Positions 1-7,294 are shown, counted from the first letter of the stretch. The stretch: 14,098 bases of DNA from Deltaproteobacteria bacterium (GCA_021788685.1 JAJYKH010000035.1:1-14098), one strand, 5' to 3'. The notes: a model not told the origin generated them from the letters alone. A program made the numbers and translations.

Positions 1-683
1 TACATGAGCTCCGTGGGCTCCCCCACGCTCATCCCCCCGAGGGCATAGCCGTCGAAGCCGATCCCCACCAGTTCCTCCACCGCCCGCGCCCGCAGGTCGG
101 GGTACATTCCCCCCTGGACGATGCCGAAGAGGAGCTGCCCGGTTTCCCGCTGGGCCTGGCGGGAGCACGCCGCCCACCGGCCGGTGAGCGCGGTGGCCGC
201 CTCCGCCGCCTCCCGGCTGGCCGGGTACGGGATGCAGGTGTCGAGGCACATCATGATATCCGAGCCCAGGGCCTCCTGGATCGCCACCGCGTCCTCCGGG
301 CTCAGAAACAGGGGGGATCCGTCCAGGTGCGACCGGAAGGCCGCCCCCGCCTCGGTGATCTTGGCCAGCTCCCGCAGGGAATAGATCTGGAAGCCGCCGC
401 TGTCGGTGAGGATGGGCTTCTCCCAATGCATGAAGCGGTGGAGGCCCCCGAACCGGCGGATCAGCTCATGGCCCGGGCGGATGAACAGGTGGTAGGTGTT
501 CCCGAGGATGATCTGGGCCCCCGCTTCGAGGAGCATCTCCGGGGTGACCCCCTTCACGGTGGCCTGGGTGCCCACCGGCATGAAGGCCGGGGTCTGGATG
601 GTGCCGTGCAGCGTCCGCACCTCCCCGCGCCGGGCGGCGCATTGGGAGGAGCGGCCATGGAGGGTGAAGGGCGAGACGTTCAT
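1..683 (-). CDS. tgt: queuine/preQ1 tRNA-guanine transglycosylase (Tgt), 5' part
   Basis: Encodes the first 227 residues of Tgt, which exchanges guanine-34 of GUN-anticodon tRNAs for preQ1 in the queuosine pathway (cytoplasmic, Zn-dependent). The family is usually about 370-380 residues, so roughly 60% is present and the gene runs off the left edge. Seen in the translation: TPAFMPVGTQATVKG at 31-45, GNTYHLFIRPG at 61-71, the active-site block LTDSGGFQIYSL at 92-103 with Asp94, VQGGMYPDLR at 189-198 and GGLSVGEP at 216-223, all in the canonical order. The nucleophilic Asp and the C-terminal Zn site would lie outside the window. The ATG overlaps the rph stop codon as ATGA (680-683), which fixes the start and implies translational coupling to rph. 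No separate ribosome-binding site is needed. The assignment is very secure. Confidence 0.96.
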   Translation of the reverse strand, partial: MNVSPFTLHGRSSQCAARRGEVRTLHGTIQTPAFMPVGTQATVKGVTPEMLLEAGAQIILGNTYHLFIRPGHELIRRFGGLHRFMHWEKPILTDSGGFQIYSLRELAKITEAGAAFRSHLDGSPLFLSPEDAVAIQEALGSDIMMCLDTCIPYPASREAAEAATALTGRWAACSRQAQRETGQLLFGIVQGGMYPDLRARAVEELVGIGFDGYALGGMSVGEPTELM

Positions 684-1384
684 GCTTCCCGCCAATGCCC
701 CAGCAGCTCGCCGATTCCCTGGCGGGCCAGGGCCGCGACTCGGGCGAATTCCTTTTCGCCGAAGGGCCGCCCTTCCGCGGTCATCTGGATCTCCACCCAG
801 CGGCCGTCCCCGGTCATCACGAAGTTGGCGTCCGCCTCGGCCCGGGAGTCCTCGTCGTAGCACAGGTCGAGCAGCGGCTCGCCATCGACCAGGCCGGCGC
901 TCACCGCCGCCACCGGCAGGATGGGGGGTGGTGCGGCGGCCCGCCCTTCCGCGGCCATCCGGCGGATCGCCTGCCCGAGGGCCAGCGCCGCCCCGGTGAT
1001 GGAGGCGGTGCGGGTGCCGCCGTCCGCCTTGAGCACATCGCAGTCCACCCGCAGGGTGTGCTCCCCCAGGGAGGCGAGGTCCACCATGGCCCGCAGCGAG
1101 CGGCCGATGAGCCGCTGGATCTCGTAGGTGCGGCCCGAGCGGCCGGTCGCCGCCTCCCGTTTGCCCCTGGTGTGGGTGGCGGCGGGGAGCATCCCGTACT
1201 CGGCGGTGATCCACCCCCGGCCCTTGCCGGCCAGAAACGGGGGCACCCCTTCCTCCAGGCTCACCGCGCAGAGCACCTGGGTCCCGCCCATGGTGAACAG
1301 GAGGGAACCATAGGCGTGGGGCTGGAAATTCCAATCGATGGTCACCGGCCGCAGCTCATCGGGCCGGCGCTGGTGGTGGCGCAT
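680..1384 (-). CDS. rph: ribonuclease PH
   Basis: A 234-residue phosphorolytic 3'-5' exoribonuclease that trims tRNA 3' trailers and releases nucleoside diphosphates; the family forms a hexameric ring. The length matches the family (about 238). Visible signatures are LRPVTIDWNF near the N-terminus, GRGWITAEYGMLPAATHTR at 55-73, GRTYEIQRLIGRSLRA at 84-99, the phosphate-binding KADGGTRTASITGA at 119-132 (Arg125), and the acidic residues Asp179 and Asp185 matching the metal-binding pair known in the family. The ATG at 1384 has GGAG nine bases upstream. It lies 24 bp after the universal stress gene and shares a 4-bp ATGA overlap with tgt, so it is probably co-transcribed with both. The rph-tgt pairing groups two tRNA maturation steps. 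No truncation or frameshift is seen. Confidence 0.97.
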   Translation of the reverse strand: MRHHQRRPDELRPVTIDWNFQPHAYGSLLFTMGGTQVLCAVSLEEGVPPFLAGKGRGWITAEYGMLPAATHTRGKREAATGRSGRTYEIQRLIGRSLRAMVDLASLGEHTLRVDCDVLKADGGTRTASITGAALALGQAIRRMAAEGRAAAPPPILPVAAVSAGLVDGEPLLDLCYDEDSRAEADANFVMTGDGRWVEIQMTAEGRPFGEKEFARVAALARQGIGELLGHWREA

Positions 1385-1408
1385 GGTTTTTTCTCCGAAC
1401 AGGGGGAA

Positions 1409-2365
1409 TCAAGATGGTGAGGCGGCGGAGACGATCGCGATGGTGGGCTCCTGGCAGCGCTGGAGCACCTCCGTGCTCACGCCGCCCATGACCAGGTCCC
1501 GCCAGGCGGAACGGCCGCGCCGGCCCATGAGGATGAGCGTGCTCCTCTCCTGGGCGGCCGTTTCCAGGATGATCTCCGCCGGGGCTCCGGAACGGACGGC
1601 AGTCGCCACCTTGGCCTCCGGAATGGCGGCGGCGGCCAGGAGGCGGCAGCCGCGCGCCACAATTTCCCGGGCCTCTTCCTCGGCCTTGCCGGCGGGCTGC
1701 TTCTCGAAGCGGGCCGGATCGATGACCCGCAAAAGCACGATTTCCTCCACCCTCCTGGGGGACGCCGAGGCGAGGGCCGCCGCTTCGCGGAGGGCCGCCT
1801 CCGAATGGGGAGAGCCGTCGAGCGGCACCAGGACCCTCGGCAAGAGGCACCTCTCGTTCTCCAGCACCTCCTGCCCTGCCATGTAAAGGGTGGCGGCGTG
1901 CGGCCGGTGCAGGAGGGAGAGGGTAAAGTCGCCCAGGAGGGTTTCCCAGGCCAGGGAGCCCCAGCTGCGGCCCATGACGATGGTCGAATACCCCCCGTCG
2001 AGGGCGACCCTGGCAATCTGGTCCGGCGGCGCGCCCGCTTCCACCCGGCGGTGCACCATCCCCTGCACCCCCAGGCGCCGCAGCTCCTGTTCCGCTTGGG
2101 CCAGCACCGGCGCCACCGCCTCGGCGAGGCGATGCTCCCGCACCTGCCGCATGGCCTCGCTCTGCAGGACCTCTTCGACCCGGAAATCGACATTTTCCAT
2201 GTGCTGGCTGAGGTAATGGCCCTGGACGACGTGGAGCAGGCAGATCTCTTCGACCCTGGCCCCCAGGGCGGCGGCCAGGCACCCGGCACAGCTCACCCCC
2301 CGCCGGCTCGGCTCGCTGTCATCCACGGGCAGGAGAAACCTGCTGAGCGGCAAGACATCAGGCAT
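1409..2365 (-). CDS. tandem universal stress protein (two UspA domains)
   Basis: A 318-residue soluble protein with two UspA folds in tandem (about residues 5-163 and 175-314), each starting with the typical strand (FLLPVDDS at 10-17; VLVPLDGS at 178-185). The second domain carries the ATP-binding loop of the family, GRRG at 281-284 followed nine residues later by GG at 294-295, close to the G-2x-G-9x-G-S/T consensus. The first domain's equivalent (GRSWGSLAWETLLGD, 132-146) is irregular, so perhaps only one half binds nucleotide. A strong AGGGGG ribosome-binding site lies seven bases before the ATG. It follows the ion transporter gene by 18 bp and precedes rph by 24 bp. Usp domains often accompany or are fused to cation/proton antiporters, so a regulatory role on the neighbouring transporter is plausible; this is inference from context. 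The exact ligand and role are unknown. Confidence 0.92.
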   Translation of the reverse strand: MPDVLPLSRFLLPVDDSEPSRRGVSCAGCLAAALGARVEEICLLHVVQGHYLSQHMENVDFRVEEVLQSEAMRQVREHRLAEAVAPVLAQAEQELRRLGVQGMVHRRVEAGAPPDQIARVALDGGYSTIVMGRSWGSLAWETLLGDFTLSLLHRPHAATLYMAGQEVLENERCLLPRVLVPLDGSPHSEAALREAAALASASPRRVEEIVLLRVIDPARFEKQPAGKAEEEAREIVARGCRLLAAAAIPEAKVATAVRSGAPAEIILETAAQERSTLILMGRRGRSAWRDLVMGGVSTEVLQRCQEPTIAIVSAASPS

Positions 2366-2383
2366 CTTGAAACCCCCTTTCTC

Positions 2384-4198
2384 CTAATACCACAGCAAGA
2401 GCCAGACGTTCGCCACCGCGACGCTGGCGATCATGTACGGAAAGGCCACCTTCATGAAACTGGAAAAGCGCATGGGGTACCCCACGGATTCGGCGATGCC
2501 CATGGTGACCACATTCGCGCTCGCGCCGATGAGGGTGCCGTTGCCGCCGAAGCAGGCCCCCAGGGCCAGGGCCCACCAGAGGACCCCCGATTCGGCGCCC
2601 GGGATCGCCCCGGTCAGGTAGCCGACAATCGGCAGCATGGTGGCGGTAAACGGGATATTGTCCACGAAGGCGCTCACGATGGCCGAGACCCAGAGAATGA
2701 GGCAGATCGAGAGCGTGAGGCTGCCCCCGGACATGCGGAGCACCCAGTCGGCGATCAGGGCGAGAAGCCCCACCTCGTGCACCGCCGCCACCAGGATGAA
2801 GAGAAACATGAAAAAGAGGAGGGTGGTCCACTCGATGTCCTTTTCCACCAACGCCAGGAGGTTGATCCGCTTGGTCAGCAGGCCGTAGGTGAAGAGCAGG
2901 GCCGCCCCGAACAGGGCGGCGATGCTCACCTCCATGTGCCAGAAGCCGTGGGAAAGGAAGAAGCCAACGGTCACGCCCATGATGATGAGCCCCACCGTGA
3001 GGAGCATGCGGTCGGTGATCCGGTACTCGGCCCGCAGCTTGTCGATGAACCCCTGCACGTCCTCGATCTTGGCCCCCTGGTAAACCTTGCCATGGACGAG
3101 CTTCGCATGGGCAAAGAGGATCAGCATGCTCGCGACCACGGGCGGCGCGAGGTTCTCCGCGAACTGCACGAAGGTGAGGCCGGCGTAGGAGCCGATCATG
3201 ATGTTGGGCGGGTCGCCGATGAGGGTGGCGGTGCCGCCGATGTTGGAGGCGAGCACCAGGGGCAGGAGCAGGGCCAGGGGGGAGATGCCGAGCGAGACCG
3301 CGATCTCGATGGTCACCGGACTGAGCAGCAGCATGGTGGTGACGTTGTCGAGGAACGCCGAGACGAGGGCGGTGAGGGCCATGAGAATGACCGCCAGCAG
3401 GGTGACGTTGCCCCGGGCGAGCTGATAGGCCTTGTAGGCGCACCACTGGAACACCCCGGTGTGCTTGAGAATGCCCACGATGATCATCATGCCCATGAGC
3501 AGGAAGACGACGTTCATGTCGATCGCGGCGATGGCCCGCTCGTAAGAGAGGATGTGGAATGCGGGGTTCACCGTGCCAAGGGTAGAGCTGATCACCAGCA
3601 TGAGCGAGGCCCCGAGCATGGCCGCGAGCGTCCGGTGGAGGAGCTCGAAGGAGATCAACGCGTACGCCAGGATGAAGATGGTAGTGGCGATCCAGAAGGC
3701 CGGGCCGATCTGGCGCTTCACTTCCAGGTTGACAGTGGCGTGGTAGTTGTTGCCATTCACCGCCAGCTGCGCCGGGTCCAGGCGAACTGCTGTGGTGGCG
3801 AAGCTCGGCTTGGCGGCAGTCAGCTCGATATCGGCGTGAGCGAAACCGCCCGCCGGCGCGGCCAGCGCCATCAGAAAGGAGCCGTCCGCCTGGGTGCGGG
3901 CGCCGCGTTCGCGGCCATGGCCCCCGGCCTCCCGGGCGAGGAGCTCCCCATTCACCCGCACCTCCAGGACGGCATCGGCGACCGGCGCGCCATGGGTATC
4001 GAGCACCCTGCCGCTCAGGTAGAGCTTCCCGGCGGCCGGGCCGCTGCCAGCCTGTCCCTGGGCGGCGGCCCAGCCGGAGGAGAGGAGCACCGCCAGAACC
4101 AGCATCGGCAGGATCAGGCCATATCTGATGATACCGCGGGCATGCCCTCGAAAACAGTCCTCGCCCGGACCGCGCCGACCCGTTTGCCACATCCTCAT
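2384..4198 (-). CDS. ArsB/NhaD/P-protein-type ion transporter with N-terminal periplasmic domain
   Basis: A 604-residue inner-membrane transporter of the Ion Transporter superfamily (NhaD, ArsB, CitMHS and the melanosomal P protein). Residues 23-46 form a signal peptide or signal anchor ending AAA/Q. Residues 58-160 form a beta-rich domain with a carboxypeptidase-regulatory-like start (LYLSGRVLDTHGAPVADA, 59-76). Hydrophobic segments run from about 164 to the end. The two inverted halves show the paired family motifs: FLDNVTTMLLLSP (282-294) with GGTATLIGDPPN (321-332), and FVDNIPFTATMLP (511-523) with GGNGTLIGASAN (551-562). These suggest Na+/H+ or anion exchange, but the substrate cannot be decided from sequence. 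The ATG at 4198 is preferred to longer starts because GAGG lies eight bases upstream and the signal peptide follows; a second ATG is at 4192. A universal stress gene follows after 18 bp. Confidence 0.9.
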   Translation of the reverse strand: MRMWQTGRRGPGEDCFRGHARGIIRYGLILPMLVLAVLLSSGWAAAQGQAGSGPAAGKLYLSGRVLDTHGAPVADAVLEVRVNGELLAREAGGHGRERGARTQADGSFLMALAAPAGGFAHADIELTAAKPSFATTAVRLDPAQLAVNGNNYHATVNLEVKRQIGPAFWIATTIFILAYALISFELLHRTLAAMLGASLMLVISSTLGTVNPAFHILSYERAIAAIDMNVVFLLMGMMIIVGILKHTGVFQWCAYKAYQLARGNVTLLAVILMALTALVSAFLDNVTTMLLLSPVTIEIAVSLGISPLALLLPLVLASNIGGTATLIGDPPNIMIGSYAGLTFVQFAENLAPPVVASMLILFAHAKLVHGKVYQGAKIEDVQGFIDKLRAEYRITDRMLLTVGLIIMGVTVGFFLSHGFWHMEVSIAALFGAALLFTYGLLTKRINLLALVEKDIEWTTLLFFMFLFILVAAVHEVGLLALIADWVLRMSGGSLTLSICLILWVSAIVSAFVDNIPFTATMLPIVGYLTGAIPGAESGVLWWALALGACFGGNGTLIGASANVVTMGIAESVGYPMRFSSFMKVAFPYMIASVAVANVWLLLWY

Positions 4199-4478
4199 TC
4201 GTTGCCGCCTCTTCCGGTGCCGCTGGTCAGTGAGGTGCCGAGCCGGGCGCACGGGCCGGGTCTGCGATGAAAGGACAAGAGGGTGAATGGTGAGGCCCCG
4301 ATCGGTCGCCGGATGTTCATTCCGCTTGCGCGCAGGTATCGGATGGGTGGCCAAGGGCCGAAGAACAGCTCAGAGGGAAGGGGCTGCATCGGTCCGTTGC
4401 CGGGGGAATCAGTCCGCCCGGGTGAGATTTCCTGCCAATGTACCCGGTTCGCCGGGAAATTCAATCCAAGAGGGACCC
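4199..4478 (-). promoter_or_regulatory. 280-bp leader/intergenic region upstream of the ion transporter
   Basis: This is the spacer between the UPF0280 stop codon and the transporter start. I see no convincing gene. It holds a candidate promoter at its upstream end (4437-4464), which would give a 5' leader of about 230 nt, unusually long next to the 18-24 bp gaps downstream. Small hairpins are present, for example GGCC-CTT-GGCC near 4350, but there is no terminator with a U-tract. A TTG-started 89-codon frame (4195-4464) crosses the region and its TGA overlaps the transporter ATG, but its composition is not persuasive. I did not recognise a named riboswitch class. Confidence 0.4.
4437..4464 (-). 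promoter_or_regulatory. candidate sigma-70 promoter with palindrome in the spacer
   Basis: Reading the minus strand, TTGAAT (4459-4464) and TACATT (4437-4442) are separated by 16 bp, each matching four of six consensus bases. The perfect inverted repeat CCCGG-CGAA-CCGGG (4443-4456) lies wholly inside the spacer, where a repressor could act, or it may be a weak hairpin following the UPF0280 gene. It is the only reasonable promoter-like pair seen in the spacer. The matches are modest. Confidence 0.3.
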
Positions 4479-5294
4479 TCAGCCCAGCCGCACCAGCCTC
4501 ACCTCTCCCCAGGCCCCCAGCTGCCGGCCCTTGATGATCACCGCCCCAAGCAGGCCGGGGATGGTCCGGGCCACGGCCAGGGCCGCCTCGATGTCCGCTT
4601 CCGTCTTGACCTCGTTGCCCAGGCGGGTGGCGACTGCGTCCGCCAGGGAAGCGGAGGGCGCCAGCACCGTCACCGCGTCAGACGTGCCGAAGCTCAGGGA
4701 ATGGCCCACCGTGCCCGAGGAGGTGCAGACGCCGAGGGGCATCCGCTCCCGGGGAATGGTCAGCCCCACCTTCAGGCTGAGGGGCGACTCCCCCGCGAAG
4801 ATGCTGAGCACGCACTCCTTGTTCCGGGCGAGGAAGATGTCGCCGCCGTTCTCCACCATCACCTCCTCCACTCCGGAGGCGAGGAGGGCCTTGCCAATGA
4901 ATTCGGCGATGGCCCCGGCCACCGCCGCCATGGGCCCCACCCCGGCCGCCGCCGCGCCGGCGAGCATGGCCTTGACCATGGGCGGCGCCAGGGAGTCGGG
5001 AGGCAGGGGCACGAGCGAGCTGAGGAATTCGGGACAGGTCCTGATATACTGTTCCAGCTGGTTCCGAAAGGCGAGCAGATGGTGGAGGGTCTCCTCCCGC
5101 CGGTCCGCGGAGGCGAGGAGGTGCAGGTCGCTTTCCCGCACCTTGACCTCGAAGGAAACCAGCGCCCCCGGGTCGAGGAGCTGCCGGTAACGGCGGTGGC
5201 GGTAGGAGGCGGGCGGTTTTTTTTTGCTGCGCGCGATGGCCACGGCGGACGAGATTCGGGTTGCGGGGAGAGACTGAACCGGAAATGGCATCAT
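4479..5294 (-). CDS. UPF0280 family protein (ApbE-like fold)
   Basis: A protein of about 270 residues recognised as UPF0280, a conserved family of unknown function related in fold to the ApbE flavin transferases. Features seen: YRHRRYRQLL and LVSFEVKVRESDLHLLAS near the N-terminus, typical of the family; the Gly/Ala-rich GVGPMAAVAGAIAEFIGKAL; VEEVMVENGGDIFL; GVCTSSGTVGHSLSFGTSDAVTVLA; and DAVATRLGNEV. The start is uncertain. The frame is open upstream to a TTG at 5420, which would overlap the divergent gene at 5414. The ATG pair at 5291-5294 and a GTG at 5243 are plausible, and none has a strong ribosome-binding site; I chose 5294. A run of nine A residues (5217-5225) encodes three lysines just before the conserved region. 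Reaction and substrate are unknown. Confidence 0.85.
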   Translation of the reverse strand: MMPFPVQSLPATRISSAVAIARSKKKPPASYRHRRYRQLLDPGALVSFEVKVRESDLHLLASADRREETLHHLLAFRNQLEQYIRTCPEFLSSLVPLPPDSLAPPMVKAMLAGAAAAGVGPMAAVAGAIAEFIGKALLASGVEEVMVENGGDIFLARNKECVLSIFAGESPLSLKVGLTIPRERMPLGVCTSSGTVGHSLSFGTSDAVTVLAPSASLADAVATRLGNEVKTEADIEAALAVARTIPGLLGAVIIKGRQLGAWGEVRLVRLG

Positions 5295-5413
5295 AGCCGC
5301 TCGGCCCAGGGTGGGCAAGGCAATTGGCTGCCATCCGGGAAAAACCTTCCGAAATCCCCGCCAGGATGGTACCAAATGGAAAACTCCACTACACGCCACC
5401 TTAATGGATTGCC

Positions 5414-6046
5414 ATGCCAACCTCTCCCGCGGCTCATGAGGAGCAGATCCTGCTCTTTACCCGTTACCCGGCGCCCGGGCAGGTGAAGACCCGTCTGGTG
5501 CCGGTTTTGGGGCCGCATGGGGCCGCGGCCTTGCAGCGGAGGCTCACCGAGCGGACCCTCGCCCGGATCAGGGCCTTGCAACAGCGGCGGCCGGTCGGCC
5601 TGGAGGTCCGGGCCACCGGCGGGAGCCGGGAGCGGTTCGCGAAGTGGCTGGGCAGCGCGAAGATCGTGCCCCAGGGCAGGGGCGGCCTGGGAGCGCGCCT
5701 GCGCCGCGCCTTTGAGGCGGCCTTCGGCCGGGGGGCCAAGCGGGCGGTTGCCGTGGGGGCCGACTGCCCCGCCCTCTCGCCGGAGGTCCTGGCGCGGGCG
5801 TTTGAGGAGCTGCACCGGAAGGACGTGGTCTTGGGGCCGGCTATGGACGGGGGCTATTACCTGGTGGGGCTGAGCCGCCCGGCCCCCGCCCTTTTTGCGG
5901 CCATTCCGTGGGGGACCTCCGGGGTGCTGGCCGCCACGCTGGCCCGCGCTGCGGCCGGCTCCCTCTCCGTTTCCCTGCTGGAGCCCCTCGCCGATGTGGA
6001 CCGCCCCGAAGACCTCCCCCACCTGGAACCGGTTGGCATGAAATGA
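5414..6046 (+). CDS. DUF2064 / TIGR04282-type glycosyltransferase
   Basis: A 210-residue GT-A-fold nucleotide-sugar transferase-like protein (DUF2064; TIGR04282, named for arsenosugar loci). Visible signatures: the N-terminal FTRYPAPGQVKTRLVPVLG at 15-33, the family's NTP-binding loop; GADCPALSP at 116-124 with the Asp expected to bind metal; DGGYYLVGL at 145-153; and WGTSGVL with DVDRPEDL (194-201) near the C-terminus. The length is normal. The ATG at 5414 has only a weak upstream GGA, but the family motif begins a few residues in, so the start is acceptable. It lies 9 bp before a TIGR04283-type GT2 gene, its usual partner, and the two probably form one operon. No arsM or radical-SAM arsenosugar gene is visible in the window, so an arsenic link is not shown. 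Confidence 0.9.
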   Translation: MPTSPAAHEEQILLFTRYPAPGQVKTRLVPVLGPHGAAALQRRLTERTLARIRALQQRRPVGLEVRATGGSRERFAKWLGSAKIVPQGRGGLGARLRRAFEAAFGRGAKRAVAVGADCPALSPEVLARAFEELHRKDVVLGPAMDGGYYLVGLSRPAPALFAAIPWGTSGVLAATLARAAAGSLSVSLLEPLADVDRPEDLPHLEPVGMK

Positions 6047-6055
6047 GGAGACGCG

Positions 6056-6865
6056 GTGAGCTGCCAGGGTGAACCGTCGGGTGGAGCCGAAGAGCCGCGG
6101 TGGTCCGGGCCCGCTTCCATCTCGGTCATCATTCCCGCCCTGAACGAAGCCGCCCGCCTCGGCCGCACCCTGGCAACCACCAAGGCGGAGGGGGTGGAGG
6201 TGATCGTGGCGGACGGAGGGAGCCGGGACGCCACCCCCCGGATCGCCGCCCGGCAGGGGGCGCAGGTCATCGCCTCCCCCCCCGGCCGGGCCCGGCAGAT
6301 GAACGCCGGGGCCTCCGCTGCGGGAGGCGAGATCCTGCTCTTTCTCCATGCCGATACCCTCCTGCCCGCGGGGTTTGCCGAGGAGGCCCGGCGGCTGCTC
6401 GCAGTGCCGGCGGTCGCGGCCGGGGCGTTCCGGCTCTCGATCCGCGGGGGAGGATGGGGATTGCGGCTGGTGGAAAAGGCGGCCAACTGGCGGGCGAAAA
6501 AACTTTGGCTTCCTTACGGCGATCAGGCGCTCTTCTTGCGGGCGGAGCTGTTTCGGGAGCTGGGGGGATTTCCGGAGCTGCCGGTGATGGAAGATGTCGC
6601 CCTGGTCCGGACCCTGCGCCGGCGGGGCCGGATCGCCATCGCCCCCCTCACCGCGGCCACATCCGGCCGCCGCTGGCGGGAGCGGGGAATCTTCCGGGTG
6701 ACCCTAGTTCACCAGGCGATGCTCCTTGGCTATCTGCTTCACCGGCCCCCGGATCAGCTTGCCCGCTGGCATCAGGGAGGTCATGGATTCCGGAATGGCC
6801 GGCTCCCTGGGAATGAACCGCTCCCGCAGGTTGGCATCGTGGATGAAGATGACGATGGCCTCTGA
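6056..6865 (+). CDS. TIGR04283-type family 2 glycosyltransferase
   Basis: A 269-residue GT2 glycosyltransferase. Seen: ISVIIPALNEAARL (22-35), VADGGSRDAT (51-60), GRARQMNAGASAA (77-89), LLFLHADTLLP (94-104) with the nucleotide/metal-binding HADT, WLPYGDQALFLR (151-162), PVMEDVALVRTLRRRGR (176-192) and a C-terminal LGYLLHRPPDQLARWHQ (224-240). The start is the GTG at 6056, supported by GAGGAG (6045-6050) five bases upstream; that site overlaps the stop codon of the preceding DUF2064 gene. The last 54 codons lie antisense to the 3' end of cvpA. Family homology seems to end near residue 240, so the final 29 residues may be a low-constraint read-out caused by lack of a stop. It probably acts with its neighbour in making a glycosylated product of unknown nature. 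Confidence 0.9.
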   Translation: MSCQGEPSGGAEEPRWSGPASISVIIPALNEAARLGRTLATTKAEGVEVIVADGGSRDATPRIAARQGAQVIASPPGRARQMNAGASAAGGEILLFLHADTLLPAGFAEEARRLLAVPAVAAGAFRLSIRGGGWGLRLVEKAANWRAKKLWLPYGDQALFLRAELFRELGGFPELPVMEDVALVRTLRRRGRIAIAPLTAATSGRRWRERGIFRVTLVHQAMLLGYLLHRPPDQLARWHQGGHGFRNGRLPGNEPLPQVGIVDEDDDGL

Positions 6866-7294
6866 GCTCGCCACCAGGAAGCGATAGGAGAAGGTCTTGC
6901 GCAGCATGGGCCGGGACTCGGAAAAAAGTCCCGCCACCAGGATGAAGAGGAGGGTGGCGAGGAAGACCCCCTTGAGGAGCCCGAAAAGACCGCCCAGCAG
7001 CCGGTCGAACCAGCCGAGCATGGTGACGGTCATCACCTTGCGCAGACCCTTCCCCATGAGCATGATCACGACATACACCGCCAGGAACAGCAGCGCGTAG
7101 GTGATGAAAAATCCGAGCTGCGGCTGCCCAATCCATGGAGAGAGCCACCCCGCGGCCCGCCCGTAGAAGGCGCCCGCGGCGGCAAACCCCAGCACAAGGG
7201 CGGCCAGGAAGGCCAATTGGGCGATGAAGCCGACCCAGATTCCCCGGACCAGGAAGAAGAGAATGAGCAGCAGAATGATGGCGTCGAAAATCAT
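6704..7294 (-). CDS. cvpA: CvpA family inner-membrane protein
   Basis: A 196-residue membrane protein of the CvpA family (named for colicin V production; general role in envelope homeostasis, mechanism unclear). Residues 1-125 contain about four hydrophobic segments (roughly 4-18, 22-43, 62-82 and 103-124). The family signature is GWFDRLLGGLFGLLKGVFL at 94-112. The C-terminal 70 residues are polar and would extend into one compartment. The start at 7294 (MIFDAIILLL) is chosen because the family begins with this hydrophobic helix; the longer open frame to 7432 adds a non-homologous stretch. The ribosome-binding site is poor. A hairpin and a well-initiated mini-ORF lie just upstream. The stop at 6704 puts 162 bp of its 3' end antisense to the GT2 gene. 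Confidence 0.88.
   Translation of the reverse strand: MIFDAIILLLILFFLVRGIWVGFIAQLAFLAALVLGFAAAGAFYGRAAGWLSPWIGQPQLGFFITYALLFLAVYVVIMLMGKGLRKVMTVTMLGWFDRLLGGLFGLLKGVFLATLLFILVAGLFSESRPMLRKTFSYRFLVASSEAIVIFIHDANLRERFIPREPAIPESMTSLMPAGKLIRGPVKQIAKEHRLVN

Noticed and set aside
1356..2282. 308-codon minus-strand frame in the Usp region
   Set aside because: It is a shifted reading frame of the Usp gene, rich in Gly, Pro and Arg. The Usp frame has a strong ribosome-binding site and clear domains.
1805..4270. 821-codon open frame on the plus strand
   Set aside because: It lies antisense across the Usp and transporter genes and their gap, is rich in His, Gly, Glu, Asp and Gln, and shows no domain. 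It is a by-product of high GC content.
4195..4464. 89-codon TTG-started frame upstream of the transporter, with its TGA overlapping the transporter ATG
   Set aside because: The ATGA-type overlap is suggestive of coupling, but there is no ribosome-binding site, the start overlaps the candidate -35 box, and the residue composition looks non-coding. Conservation in relatives would change this view.
5291..6349. 352-codon minus-strand frame across the DUF2064 gene
   Set aside because: It is antisense to the two glycosyltransferases and compositionally biased. Both plus-strand genes have clear motifs.
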